A stretch of 64,000 bases of DNA from Bimastos eiseni (lineage: Eukaryota; Annelida; Clitellata; Crassiclitellata; Lumbricidae): contig OY365810.1 of assembly GCA_959347315.1 (NCBI GenBank), positions 13,713,018-13,777,017 on the forward strand, given 5' to 3'. The stretch's first letter is position 1. The number at the start of each line of letters is the position of its first letter. Below the pieces are notes generated by a model. That model ran no database searches. It was given only the letters and a program-made list of their open reading frames with translations, and was not told where the DNA came from. The position numbers were made by a program, and so were the translations under genes. Shown in pieces: positions 11,631 to 22,267 of this stretch.

Positions 11631-11782
11631 CTGCAGGCGACCAGGGCAGAAAAGACTCTATGTTGACAGCAAGCAGCCATGATGTTGAAGACGACCAAGA
11701 CATCAGTGACACTGAATCGACTGACGACAGCCAAGATGACGTCAAGACTGTTGGGTCGGAATCAAATGAGCATGGTGCTTAG
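11631..11782 (+). CDS. TIR gene copy B, exon 4 (acidic tail)
   Basis: Acceptor TGCATTCCAG, phase 1. It encodes about 50 residues rich in Asp, Glu and Ser (HDVEDDQDISDTESTDDSQD) ending HGA-stop. The last exon of copy C has the same phase, acidic character and HGA ending. Confidence 0.65.
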
Positions 11783-13329
11783 CAAGCAGTGAAGAAAATG
11801 TTTTGAAGTCGGTGGCAATAAAGACTGGTCAGGAAAAATAATAAATGCATTGCTCTGATAACAGCTGATCACAAATGGTCATTCCACCAATGCTTCCAAA
11901 CTTTTTGGAGAAGTTTTGCTTAGTTTCTGCGAATGGCTCATATCATTATTTTTATAGATGTCAAGGTCGTTTAATTACCTTTGTAATTGTTGGTCAGTTG
12001 TTTAACTTACCGTTTAGATGTGTAATAGAAAACTCTCATAACCAGTTTGAAGGTCGACTGTCTTCCAATATCAAATGAGGCATGATTGGAATGATCCATT
12101 GAAATATGATTTGACAATTGATGCCTGTAACCATTTTATTGTTTCATAGCCAGACACTAGGACTGTCTTCCCTACGTAACTGAATTTGCTTCATAATCAC
12201 CACAATGACAGCCAGGAGGGATGTCTGGAGAAACAATTTTCAATCACACCTCAATCTTTAGATCCATTGGCTATTAATTACTTAGCGCCATTGTTAGATT
12301 CTTATAAGGAGGCCAGCGTATACAGTTGAACCTAAAATGCATAGAAGAACTGTATGATGTTTATTAAACGACTAGAACACAGCTGCTACGCGTCTCCTCA
12401 GGATTCAAAACATTCGATGACCTTTTGATATCGACACTTCTTCAGCCCATTATGCCTAAACTCAAAGCACAATAAATCGAGTAAAACATTTGATAGCCTC
12501 TGTTTTCCATCTCGAAACCACTGCAGCTCAGGAGCACCCAATAGAAATGTTTCAACATTCTCTTAACTTTTCGAAAGTATTTGCTGACGTTGATTTTGAA
12601 CATCGGTTGAACAACGATTTGGCGTTTTAAGATTTTAAGCTGATGGTTAATTTTGTCTACTTAAACTAGAACGTCGTTCCAAACTCTGGCTTAGAATGTG
12701 ATTGCACTTGTCAGCCTTTGGAGCAACCTAGTAGTTACGAAGTCACGTATGAATGCACTAATGTCATGGTGAATTGGAAGTCGCTGGCTGATCTGTACAT
12801 ATCTTTTCAAAACGCATATGTGCCTGTGCCTTATCTCTCTACATCATTCACCATCTTTCATACACAATTGAAATTCTTGCTTTATTACAATTATGGCATC
12901 AGCTATGTTAGAGTGAATAGCTTCTCTTATGCATGTAGTCTGAAATAATAGGCCTACTCTCTGGAGGTTGTTTCCTTGTTGTTTCAATATTTTCTTTCAA
13001 AGTGGACTGTATAATCCATTATTCTCAAATACAGTTGCCTCAATTGTCATTTTGTCTAGAACGTATCGACCATGCAAATATTCTTCGCTTTCTCTGATCA
13101 AGTCATTTTTGTTCGTTTTCTTAATTAGTATTAATTAATAAATTCCATCTACATATTATCTATTAAATGCACAAGGCACCGACCTAGAGAGGTAATCTGT
13201 GATAGGTTCACAATTTGAAGGAGGTGAGTCTTATAATATCAAGAATGAAATGACATAAGTGACTGAGTAGAGCAGACAAAGGGATAAAATTTCATTAACT
13301 ATGCTATAATCATCTATAATCATATAATC
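11783..13329. other. 3' UTR and spacer after TIR copy B
   Basis: Starts with the 3' UTR of copy B (AATAAA at 11817-11822, homologous to the 3' UTR of copy C). Beyond about 12 kb no gene or named repeat is seen. Confidence 0.45.
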
Positions 13330-14165
13330 ATATAAATATCAATAATCATTGCTTGCCCACATTGTAACGTCGAGTACATCTGTAGCTAGATCTGCGTTCA
13401 TTACATCTACCTCTATACTTGTCCAGCCAGTCCGAAAGCCACGATGAAAGCTCGTTCTTTAGATTAGAGCCGTTGTGTATGTTTCCTTGCAAAAACTGTC
13501 TTTTGCAAGAGTGGTTCAATGTCTATTCAGCTCAAAGATTCGGATAGGCCTCAATTTAACTGTCTGGTTTATTAGGCCCATCTAGTTCTAACAAATTTAC
13601 AAGTCTAGCTGTAATAAGGTAGTCAATGCCAATCAAGTGTTGAGATTATTTTGATGACTAAAAGCGCTACAAGTATACAATCAAAATAATAATAATAATT
13701 ATTATTATTACTACAAAAGTCGAACAATTTAAATAGTGTTATCATAGCTGAACGAAGAAGAATCTGAAGCCAACTGCATTAAATCGTTGGGTGCAGACTG
13801 GTTACCTGTGTCAGAAGCCGGCCCAAGTCTTTGATAAAGTCCATTTCATCGTTGCCGTTTCTATTATTAGTATTATTTAATAATAATAACGACCAATAAT
13901 TTATAAGGCGCCGTAAACGCGGCCATACCAAAGTCACTGATGTCACTAACAGACAACAGCACAACTTTATCAATTTTCATTCACAAAATTATTTAATTGA
14001 TTGCAAAGTTAGTTGCGTTCGCAGCGTTCAGTAAGAATTGGGAAAACAGTTGACCCGAGTAATTGGTCTTCAGATTTTCTTAGGGAAATTAAACTTGAAG
14101 GGAGGTGGAAGTCAAGGTCACTTCGTGCTATGTTATCTTTGCGCATCGACGTGGGTATATATTAT
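13330..14165 (+). repeat. Duplicated 5' block (copy 2)
   Basis: Matches 20310-22570 in the same order: CTGTAGCTAGATCTGCGTT, TTCCTTGCAAAAACTG, ATTTATAAGGCGCC, GGGAAAACAGTTGACCCGAG and TTTGCGCATCGACGTG are shared. In the 20-22 kb copy this block precedes TIR exon 1C and ends in donor GTGAGT; here the donor is GTGGGT and no TIR exon follows, so it looks like an orphan upstream region. Confidence 0.7.
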
Positions 14166-14189
14166 TAATGACAGAAGCATCTCATTGGT

Positions 14190-14900
14190 ACTGGAATTAT
14201 GCAATGACCGTCTTGGACTGCACATGAAGGACACGGGCATCTCCTCGGCTCATCCTATGTCTGGTAACATCAAGTCGCCTTCAAGACCTATACTTGTCCG
14301 GTTCATTAACAGAAAAATCCGGAATGAAATATATTCTGCCAGAAAGATGCTAAGAGGTAACCTGTCTACGTTAATGAGCATTTGACCAGGCAAAACTCAC
14401 TGCTTTTTACCGAGGCAAGGAAATTGCTTAAGCGGAAATCACTGTCCTCAGTTTGGACACGAGAAGAGATGATCTTTGTTCGACGGTCGAACAACGACAA
14501 GTCTACAAGGATCGTATCCTCTCAGGATCTGACGAATCTCTCTCGACCAGCCATCGGTTAAATGTCAACGCCCGTCTCCGTACGTCACCTCACCTCCTGA
14601 TGGGCCTACCATGGAATAATCATCACCTTATTAAGACATGATCCTTCATCGTTATATCTACCATTTTGGCGACGATGTTTTAGTTAATTTCGCCTTTTAA
14701 TTTCGAGAAGGGATGACCTTTGACAACGACAGGCATACAGGGATCGTATCCTCCCAGGATCCGGCGAATCTCTCTCGACTAACCATCCGTTAAACGGCAA
14801 CGCCCGTCATCTCATGTCACCTCACCTTCTGATGGACCTACCATGGAATAACCATCTCCTCATTAAGACATGATCCTTCATCGTTATACCAACATTTTGA
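14190..14900 (+). mobile_element. LINE ORF1 C-terminal fragments, two partial copies
   Basis: 14190-14385 encodes LGLHMKDTGISSAH, then SRPILVRFINRKIRNEIYSA, a pattern seen in ORF1 proteins of Jockey/CR1-like LINEs. After a frame change the track continues as ARKLLKRKSLSSVWTREE. The 3' part (about 14490-14660) is repeated at about 14715-14895 with the same ends (ACCATGGAATAA, AAGACATGATCCTTCATCGT). Stops and a frameshift show it is dead. Confidence 0.6.
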
Positions 14901-15386
14901 AACACTTGTACCTATAATATTCCCGATTTAATTGTTTATTATGGGCAAGGCGTTTCATCGTTTTTTCCAGCCTATATATGTGGTCACTAAAATTTTAAGG
15001 TCGCAATTTACTGTTATTATTGTCATATCTATAAATCGCTGTGCACTGGTAACAAAAATGATTGCCCTGGCTATGCCTATTGTTGCCAAAAGAGTCTGGC
15101 GCCGCCACTGAGAGATGTTAATGAGTAAAAGTGCATCTAGAGTGAAACTGCAGCTTCTAAGCCGTCTGATATCGGCTGACTGTCAAACTTTAAAATTATT
15201 AAACTACTCATATAATTGTGCTCTTAAGTTTTAGAAAGTGCAGGGCACGTGCCCCTGCCAGACATATGGTGCCAGCGCCACTGAGCTAAGGACCACCCTA
15301 ATTGAGCGGTCTTCTTCTCTGTATCAGCCAAATCTTCAGACGACGATTCGTAATTCAGTAGTCTAGTATTCCGTATTCCAGAAACA

Positions 15387-15575
15387 ATGGGCGACGAACT
15401 AAGAAGAGTGTTCTCATCACACTCAATTGCGCTGCAGCCAGGAAATTATCAGCAGTTAAATAAACACAGACACTGGTTTACTGATGACAATTCACTGAGC
15501 ATTGTTTCGCTACTTGATGCAATAGTCATAGATGCAAATGACATTAAACATCTTAAAGAAGAAGTCAATTCATGA
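15387..15575 (+). CDS. Hypothetical small protein, 62 aa
   Basis: A real ATG in AAACAATGG context opens a 62-residue frame: MGDELRRVFSSHSIALQPGN at the start and IKHLKEEVNS at the end. Composition is helical and amphipathic (Asp, Leu, Lys rich), vaguely like the start of a death-fold domain, but I do not recognise a family. No clear donor lies at its end. It sits on the plus strand between the duplicated block and a LINE 3' end, so it could be a first exon of a lost gene or a chance frame. Confidence 0.3.
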   Translation: MGDELRRVFSSHSIALQPGNYQQLNKHRHWFTDDNSLSIVSLLDAIVIDANDIKHLKEEVNS

Positions 15576-15599
15576 AACTACATGTACGTGTGTATAAAC

Positions 15600-15980
15600 A
15601 ACAAAAGTGGTATTCGCGTTGCCAATTCCACCAACGGACATGGGGTCCATCCAGTACCGGTCGTTCTCCGTCGAGTACCTGAACACTTGGAGCAGCCTTC
15701 CACTGGAGCTACGTTTGATCCGAAGCACAAATCCCTTGAACTACTACATTAAGTGTTTATTGATTGAATGATTAGCATCAAATAGGCCAGTGCAACGAAG
15801 TACTTTTGTGACATAACTGAAAATGTGCTATTTAAAATGTCATTATGCATACATACTTACATTCACACAAACACACACAGAAAATAAAAAACTGACATCA
15901 GTTAAAATGTGCGTAATTCGTTCCTATGTTTGTAATCACACTGCGGTTTGTCAGTTTGAAATTAAACGAAACTATTATTA
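15600..15980 (+). mobile_element. LINE 3' end fragment
   Basis: A plus-strand frame reads YRSFSVEYLNTWSSLPLELR, the typical ending of CR1/L2/Jockey-like reverse transcriptases (aromatic - W - x - SLP - LR), followed by an A-rich tail region. Confidence 0.5.
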
Positions 15981-16633
15981 TTGTAATCTATTGTAATGTG
16001 ATGTAATCATCATGCATTTTTATAGGGTCGCTCGAATCTTCAGCGCTCTCAACGGGTGTATGTGCGTGGGCAAGGAAACAGAAAAGTCTTATGGCGTCTC
16101 CGAAACTGGCAAGGTGATATGGTCAAAAATACTTAGGGCCTCTGGAAGACAGTTATAAGCTTATTATTAATAATTATAACGATTATTAACAGTCCTCATA
16201 TATTACCACACAATAAAAGATATGTCAATATCATAAATGTATATAAATCACAATCAGACTTTAATTAATCCCTCCCAGGGATATTTCTCTTTATATAACA
16301 TGTAGAAAAGCCATAGACATATGTACATACAGTGCATACATGTAAGCTATGTTACGTACTTAATTACTTATGCGTAAACTGTGATGTAGCATATTACAGA
16401 GTAGGAAATATAATACTGCATAGATATCTGTCATTTTTGCACATGGGCAAGACATTATCCTCAAAATATGTCTAATGTTTTAAAATAAAATTTCATTACT
16501 CACGTGATAGTTAGGCTACAGTTAAAACGCAGCATCACTTGAAAAAGAAAGATGCTTAAGCTTACAAATGGAATAAAGAGATCTGAAGGTACAATACGTG
16601 CACCACTGACTACTTGCGCTGGTTACAATTTAC

Positions 16634-16836
16634 CTTGTTTATCTTCAAAGGTGGCAAGGACTTGTTTGCTAGTTGGATTTCGTTCGTAGGTCGTGATTTT
16701 TCCGCCACCTCTGTTTTTGTTCTCCAGCAAAAGTCGTAAGACAGAGAGCATGTCCATCGGAACGTTCTCTATGATGATGCTTCGCGACCACTGATCCAGG
16801 TTCTTCGCGATCGATTCGTCAATACTCTCTGGGGAA
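16634..16836 (-). CDS. RRM/NID-like exon (PARP14 or NMI/IFI35 type fold)
   Basis: Minus-strand exon of 203 nt between TGCAG and GTAAAT, entering in phase 2 and leaving in phase 1. It encodes about 67 residues: SPESIDESIAKNLDQWSRS, IIIENVPMDMLSVLRLLLEN, then KNRGGGKITTYERNPTSKQV and LATFEDKQ. The pattern nvP-x-D-x-L-x-x-L-LEN-x-GGG-x-I...F-D is that of the RRM-like units of PARP10/14 and of the NID domains of NMI/IFI35, both tied to innate immunity in vertebrates. It lies 1.1 kb downstream of the TRIM exon on the same strand; whether they belong to one transcript is not shown, since no intervening exon with the right phase was found. Confidence 0.6.
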
Positions 16837-16896
16837 CTGCATACAAATGTACTTAATTATTCAACTACTACATTATAATATAATATTGAATGTGCT

Positions 16897-16992
16897 GTAC
16901 ATGCCAAATACGCTTAAATCTGACATAATATGGGATTACCTGCATGAAAATAATATACGCAGGGAGGTATATTGCAGTGTATTTGGCATGTA
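16897..16992. repeat. Short inverted repeat, 15-bp arms
   Basis: GTACATGCCAAATAC (from about 16897) is repeated in perfect inverted form near 16977-16992, about 65 bases apart. It may be a degraded MITE. Confidence 0.6.
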
Positions 16993-16999
16993 CAAACTT

Positions 17000-17937
17000 G
17001 TAAATACAATACGGCCGCAAGAGGGGGCGGCACTTTGAGTACCAGGACAATTTTCGTCGAGTCAGCTATTAGTTCGTGTGGTACAGAAGACGTTGTGCTA
17101 CCTAACTTAGTTAGTTAGGTCTACGCGATGCCAGAAGGCCTCGGCTACTAGTTGACAACGAGATAATTGTTTTATCAACACTACTCGTTTGGTCACCGTC
17201 CGACGTGGGCAGACAAAAATGCTATTTACGTGACTTCCTTGAGTGATGACGTTGTAGCATTTGACGTACCGTAGTGCTACCTATGATCACCACGGTGCTT
17301 CATTGGGGCTAGCTTATTACGTAATTAATTGCTAGTTTGAGTTGATTTATCTTTTGAATTATTTCACACTGGGAGTAATGAAGTATTGAGAATAGAATTA
17401 CATGTATGTTGCACTGACTATTGCAGTGCTCTCACCGTTCAATAGACTTATCGAAATTGCTAAATTGTCGGTTTTGTGCTTGAAACATAAAGTCCCAGAA
17501 TATCAACATGACCAAGACACCCTAATAATAAAATTAGGGGTTCGATTAAAGTTTTTCTAGCATCAATACAAATGGCGCCAGCAGCTAAATAAAATAAAAT
17601 GAATGTCAATGAAAGACAATGTTAATTGTGCCAAGGGAGTTTGTCTGGTTCACTTGACATAGGACCGATAGTTATAATATTATCCTAATTAAGGCCGTCG
17701 CTAAAGAGTGGGTGTATAATCAGTCTTCGTCAAGTCTTAACTACAAACTTGTGCTCAATTGAGCATAAATTAAGGGAAAGCACATGTTGCTTATCTGTAG
17801 GCGTCAACTTATTAAGTGAATGAAGATTAATGGCACTATGGTTGCTTACCTCCACTTTCAATTCTAAACTTTATAGATCGCTCTTTTGATTCACTGATTG
17901 TCAACTCGCCCACTGTATTCTTTGATTTGCATTGTTT
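17000..17937. other. Noncoding stretch between RRM-like and TRIM exons
   Basis: No further exon recognised on either strand. Confidence 0.35.
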
Positions 17938-18954
17938 TCAGAGGTATTCAAAGCCTGAAGAGTGAAAAGCGACCGTATCACAGCGAAAACAATATCCAGT
18001 GCAGTTTACTGGAAGTTTTTCCAACTCACTTGCTCTCGTGTGCATTTGATCGACAGCTCTACAAATATCCACCGGTGATCCTTGGGAGAAAAGATCCTCA
18101 GAACAACTAGAGTAGCTGTCAATCATTACTTTGAATCTTTCAACATCCTCTCTTGTGTTTGCAGCGGCTTTTAAGTTTCTTTCTCTTACCAATTTCAGTT
18201 TGTTGAGTAATATTTCTGGATGCTCGTCTATCAACCTTTTCAGTTTTGTACCAGTGTCGTGAATCGCTTCTTCAGTTCTCGAAATTTTTTGTTGAAATGT
18301 TTCCTTGTATTCATCTAGGTTTTTCTCAACTGCTTCACATTCTTGAAGTCTGATTGTTACTTTTTCCAAGTAATCTTTCAGTTGCTTCGTAAATAGTTCG
18401 GCAGCTTTTTCAACATTTACACATTTGTGAGACTGGTGACTCTCAACACAATAGATTAAACAGATGGCTTCTTTATCGTCGTGGCAATACATCTTAATGA
18501 GCTCCTTCGGATGATGGACACAATAACTGTTGCGAATGGTCAATTCTTGCGCATTAAGCTTCCTTCAAAGTTCGACGATTTTATGGTTTTGACTGAACTT
18601 TATTTTCTTGTGAGATTTGCTGCAGCGTTCGCAAAGAATTTGTTCACAATCAACACAATACATTTTTCCAATCAGTTCTTCCCCTTCAAGACGGATATTA
18701 CATATAGCTTCATTTACTGGAGATATCGTTAATTTTCCAATTTCCACCATTATTCCATTAAAGAAATTACTTGGCAAATTACACAAACCCCCATTTGGAA
18801 TTGCAAATTGATTTCTACAAATTGGACATTTGAGCTGATCACCAGGTTGCTTGTCTTTCCCATAGGTTTCTAGGCAACGTAAACAGAGGGTGTGAACACA
18901 TGGAAGGATTTTTGGACTTGTGGAGATCTCTGCACAAATGAAACATTCTGTCAT
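17938..18954 (-). pseudogene. TRIM-family protein (RING, B-boxes, coiled coil) with one in-frame TGA
   Basis: The ATG at 18954 begins MTECFICAEISTSPKILPC, a C3HC4 RING with VHTLCLRCLETYG and CPICRNQF. B-box 1 follows (CVDCEQILCERCSKSHKKIK), ending NHKIVEL. A TGA (18565-18567) comes next, then the same frame continues as RKLNAQEL into B-box 2 (YCVHHPKELIKMYCHDDKEA, SHQSHKC) and a coiled coil of about 120 residues, stopping at 17938. The exon begins at 18993 after TTTTGCATTTTCAG, so there is an upstream 5' UTR exon. TRIM proteins are usually E3 ubiquitin ligases. No NHL, SPRY or other C-terminal domain is attached. Apart from the TGA the reading frame is clean over 1 kb, so it is a recent lesion, an allele, a sequencing error or, less likely, read through. 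Confidence 0.8.
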
Positions 18955-19026
18955 GTCAAAAATTTTGTCCTGAACTTTTAGCCATCGGAGAAACTGAAAA
19001 TGCAAAATCAATTTAGAAAAAGTCAA

Positions 19027-20309
19027 AGCACGTAGGATATAAGTTAATATGATCGTAGGCCTAATATGATACTGGGATTGCTTTTCCAGCTGTGCATAAT
19101 TTTTTTTGGTGAGATTATAGGCCTGTAATTGTGGACAGTAGAGGTCTTGGGCATAAACGCAAGTTAGGATAAATGTAATCTCACAGTTCCTAAGTATTCC
19201 AAAATTTATACACTTTTATGACCACCTATGGCCTAGACCCAGTTTTCATTTTAATATATAAAGACTTTCTGAACGAAATCCTCTATTAGTTCTAAATGTG
19301 CCTCTGCCCGTTTGAATGGATGCCACGCCTTTTAGTGTGCTCTCGTACCGATCGTTGTCATTGTCATGATTGATGTACTATGAAATGCGTTAATAGGTGC
19401 GGTTCTGTTCAAAAGATGCCTAAACATGTGAGTAAGGGTTCTTATCAATTTGAAGAACAAGGCTTGTAGGAAATGCAAATACCACAGTGGTATTCAGAAA
19501 CTGAGTCTAGAACGTCTGTGCATAAATCTACAAATCTACAACACAACTAAATCATCTGGACTCATCACAAGCCTCGAAATTCGTCATAAGGTTTTGAGCT
19601 TCCAACTTGTGCTGAGAGAGGCTTGAACTACTTTAACTTTCGATTTCAATACGCAGGCCATCGATAAAGCAATCCAATGATTTAAAATTACGTCCCTATG
19701 TCGTAGTTATTTCTTACCCGTAAAATTTAAGACGGATAGATCAGTGTAGTTTACCAGATTGCGTTGATTTTTGCAAAAAATCTCCTGTAATTATCACGGT
19801 TCACAAGCAAGAAGGACCTTTACCAGCCTGTCGACTTGATAGGGCGAAATCTTCAATTAGTCCACTTTCTACTCGACTACATCGACTAAGTGTGGAACTA
19901 TATTACACGGAGGCCTACACAGAAATGTGACGCATGTGACAACACGCATTCATCGTATAAGCCTGTGTGTATATTGAATAATACCAATTTTGCATTTTTT
20001 GGTCAAGACTAGGCCTATTAATATTGTGTTCCACGTGAATTTTAACACATAAATCAGGCAATGAAACTTTATCAGCACCGGTGACCACCGCAAAGGGAAA
20101 TTTACAGGAATCTAAAGATTAGGCCTACAAAATCATAGCATTCAAAAGCATGCTATCGAGCGAGTTGGTCATCAAGAATTGACATGCCTTAGCTATTTTC
20201 GCATAAAGAGACGCTCTGAAAATCTGCGCCCGAGGGATTCAAGTAGGCTGACAAATTACCTCGGGGCATTATGGACGCTAAACAAAGCCGGTGTCGCGTG
20301 AGTTCCATT
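19027..20309. other. Noncoding stretch upstream of the TRIM exon
   Basis: Probably contains the TRIM promoter and 5' UTR on the minus strand. No feature that I can place exactly. Confidence 0.35.
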
Positions 20310-20650
20310 ATCTATGCTATGGTAAAATATATAATCACCGCTTGCCCACCATCACCGAGTTCAACATCTGTAGCTAGATCTGCGTTACACTCTATACTAG
20401 TCCAGCCAGTCCAAAGGCCACGATGATAGACTAGTACTTTAGATAAGAGCCTTGTGTGTATTTCCTTGCAAAAACTGCTTGGTGTAACAATGCTTCAAAG
20501 CCGAATCCGCTCAAAGACTCGGATAGGCTTCAATTTAACGGCCGTTTTTTTTATCTAGTTCTAAAAAATTTACAAGTATAACTATAACATGGTAGTCAAT
20601 TACAATCAGGTGTTTGTGAGGATATTTTGATGACCGAAAACGCTACATGC

Positions 20651-20660
<10 letters not shown>
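20310..20660 (+). repeat. Duplicated 5' block (copy 3, first half)
   Basis: Same order of sequence as 13330-13690 (CTGTAGCTAGATCTGCGTT, CCAGCCAGTCC, TTCCTTGCAAAAACTG, GATATTTTGATGACCGAAAA). The block is interrupted by trinucleotide repeats and retroelement pieces and resumes at 22262. Confidence 0.7.

Positions 20661-20702
<42 letters not shown>
20656..20702 (+). repeat. (TAA)n microsatellite
   Basis: Pure ATA/TAA trinucleotide run. Confidence 0.95.
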
Positions 20703-20703
<1 letters not shown>

Positions 20704-20741
20704 CCATCTGCGAAAACTAGTCATTCCAGAACAATGCCCCC

Positions 20742-20965
20742 TAATTTTTTGAATCCAGAGGGATCATATGTACCTCGGGGGAAAAAATAATAATAACAAT
20801 AATACTAATAATTATATAATAATAATTATAATAATAATAATTATTATTATTATTATAATAACAATAATAATAATACTGATTATATAATAATAATTATAAT
20901 TATAATTATAATAATTATAATTTTTTCCCCGAGGTACACATGATCCCTCTGGATTCAAAAAATTA
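20742..20965. mobile_element. MITE with 47-bp inverted ends and AT core
   Basis: The left arm (20742-20788, TAATTTTTTGAATCCAGAGG ... CCTCGGGG) and right arm (20919-20965) are near-perfect inverted copies; they differ by an A/C change in TATGTACC versus TGTGTACC and by one G. The core is nearly all TAA/ATT repeats. No coding capacity. Confidence 0.85.
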
Positions 20966-21029
20966 TGTTATTATTATTATGGATTATTATTATTATTATT
21001 ATTATCATTATTATTATTATGGTCTTCAA

Positions 21030-21475
21030 TGTTAATTAATGGTGATGTCGTCCGGAGTAACCCTGCTCGTTGGACTTCTGAGCAGCGAAAGTTCCCTTGA
21101 GAGCAACTGTGTTGTAGCGTTGAATAGTCATCGAGATGCGCTTGTAGAGGAAAGTCGTCTCCCTCTGCTCCAAGTGACGGCGATCAGTCTGTGTCCCAGT
21201 TCTGAAAGGAAGCTTTGGCCTTCGGAATTGATGGGGCCAAAGGTTTCGAATGCCACCGGTGTGAAGACGTACGTGGAAGCTAGCTCGGCATATTTCTGAG
21301 TTTTGAGGTTCGCCGCCCTCTCGGCCGCAGCGCCCGCTCTTTGTGATGTTTCTGGCAGATACGACGTTGCCATTGTATCTGAGACGGTCGCGTCCCATAT
21401 CAAACACAGCCCCGCCCGCCGTGGTATATGAGTGAGTCCGTCTGGTCTTTTACCATCAGATCGGGTCAAACCCAC
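21030..21475 (-). mobile_element. Retrotransposon reverse-transcriptase-associated 3' domain, minus strand, fragment 1
   Basis: Minus-strand frames split by a frameshift encode RRAGLCLIWDATVSDTMATS, AFETFGPINSEGQSFLSELG and ETTFLYKRISMTIQRYNTVA. Similar protein segments are common at the C-terminal side of invertebrate retrotransposon polyproteins. It is bordered by (TTA)n runs. Confidence 0.6.
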
Positions 21476-21507
21476 CGGCTCTTTGACAGTGGGGATCCCT
21501 GCACGGA

Positions 21508-21509
<2 letters not shown>

Positions 21510-21576
<67 letters not shown>
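21510..21576 (+). repeat. (TTA)n microsatellite
   Basis: Trinucleotide run that yields artificial poly-Leu/Tyr/Asn frames. Confidence 0.95.
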
Positions 21577-21578
<2 letters not shown>

Positions 21579-21684
21579 TCATCATTGGCATTGCCAACGG
21601 ATCTGTCATCATGCTATCTGGGTCGCCGTTTGTCAGTGGACTGTAATCTTGACATGGTGCCCTGAAAAGCCACCGCATTGAAAC

Positions 21685-21685
<1 letters not shown>

Positions 21686-21752
<67 letters not shown>

Positions 21753-21753
21753 C
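21686..21753 (+). repeat. (TTA)n microsatellite
   Basis: Second trinucleotide run, directly before the second copy of the retroelement end. Confidence 0.95.
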
Positions 21754-21765
21754 AATATTATATAT

Positions 21766-21900
21766 TAATGGTAATGTCGTCCGGAGTAGCCCTGCTCGTT
21801 GGACTCCTGAGCAGCGAAAGTTCCCTTGAAAGCAAACTGCGTTGTAGCGTTGAATATTATAATCATCGAGATGCGCTGGTAGAGAAAAGTCGTCTCAATA
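21766..21900 (-). mobile_element. Retrotransposon 3' fragment 2 (copy of fragment 1)
   Basis: TTAATGGTAATGTCGTCCGG through GAGATGCGCTGGTAGAGAAA repeats 21036-21150 with about 90% identity. Both copies abut trinucleotide runs, consistent with 3' ends of a family with a TTA/TAA-type tail. Confidence 0.7.
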
Positions 21901-21941
21901 TTTATTATTATTATTATTTTATTATTATTATTGGCGCACCC

Positions 21942-21942
<1 letters not shown>

Positions 21943-22006
<64 letters not shown>
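21943..22006 (+). repeat. (TAA)n microsatellite
   Basis: Trinucleotide run between two oppositely oriented retroelement fragments. Confidence 0.95.
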
Positions 22007-22182
22007 TACTGCGCTTGGAGCAGTGAAGGACTGCAGATCATCTCAGAGTTGGGTAGTCGAACGAGTGCTGCAACCCACGATCCAATGGAGACGTCATTTC
22101 TGTTCCAACGTATCTCGGTTGTTCTTCAGCGTGGGAACGCCGCCTGCCTCTTCGGGACATTGCCAACACTCACTTAGCTCAT
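22007..22182 (+). mobile_element. Retrotransposon 3' fragment 3, plus strand
   Basis: A plus frame reads WSSEGLQIISELGSRTSAAT, then ETSFLFQRISVVLQRGNAAC and LFGTLPT before a stop. It is the same domain as fragments 1 and 2 but from a diverged family and in the opposite direction. Confidence 0.6.
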
Positions 22183-22210
22183 CATGGGCGATAACAGCAT
22201 AATGTGAAAC

Positions 22211-22213
<3 letters not shown>

Positions 22214-22265
<52 letters not shown>
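22214..22265 (+). repeat. (TAA)n microsatellite
   Basis: Trinucleotide run ending where the duplicated 5' block resumes. Confidence 0.95.

Positions 22266-22267
<2 letters not shown>

Larger units (their letters stand above)
7885..11782 (+). pseudogene. TIR-domain protein gene, copy B, probably disabled
   Basis: Rebuilt exons: 1a 7901-8024, 1b 8213-8336, 2 9103-9204, 3 about 10147-10323, 4 11631-11782. Every junction is phase 1. Conceptual order is TIR strand A/helix A/strand B (exon 1), GDDVGDAIVAAIDRSEAF and following strand D (exon 2), LVLPVVLD strand (exon 3), then an acidic Ser/Asp/Glu tail ending HGA-stop. This is the layout of a small stand-alone TIR protein of about 180 aa. Two defects stand out: an in-frame TGA at 9198-9200, probably from CGA by CpG decay, and no AG acceptor at exon 3, where copy C has ACAG and copy B has ACTC. 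An AATAAA follows at 11817. TIR proteins act in innate immune signalling or as NAD-cleaving enzymes; which applies here cannot be told. Confidence 0.65.
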
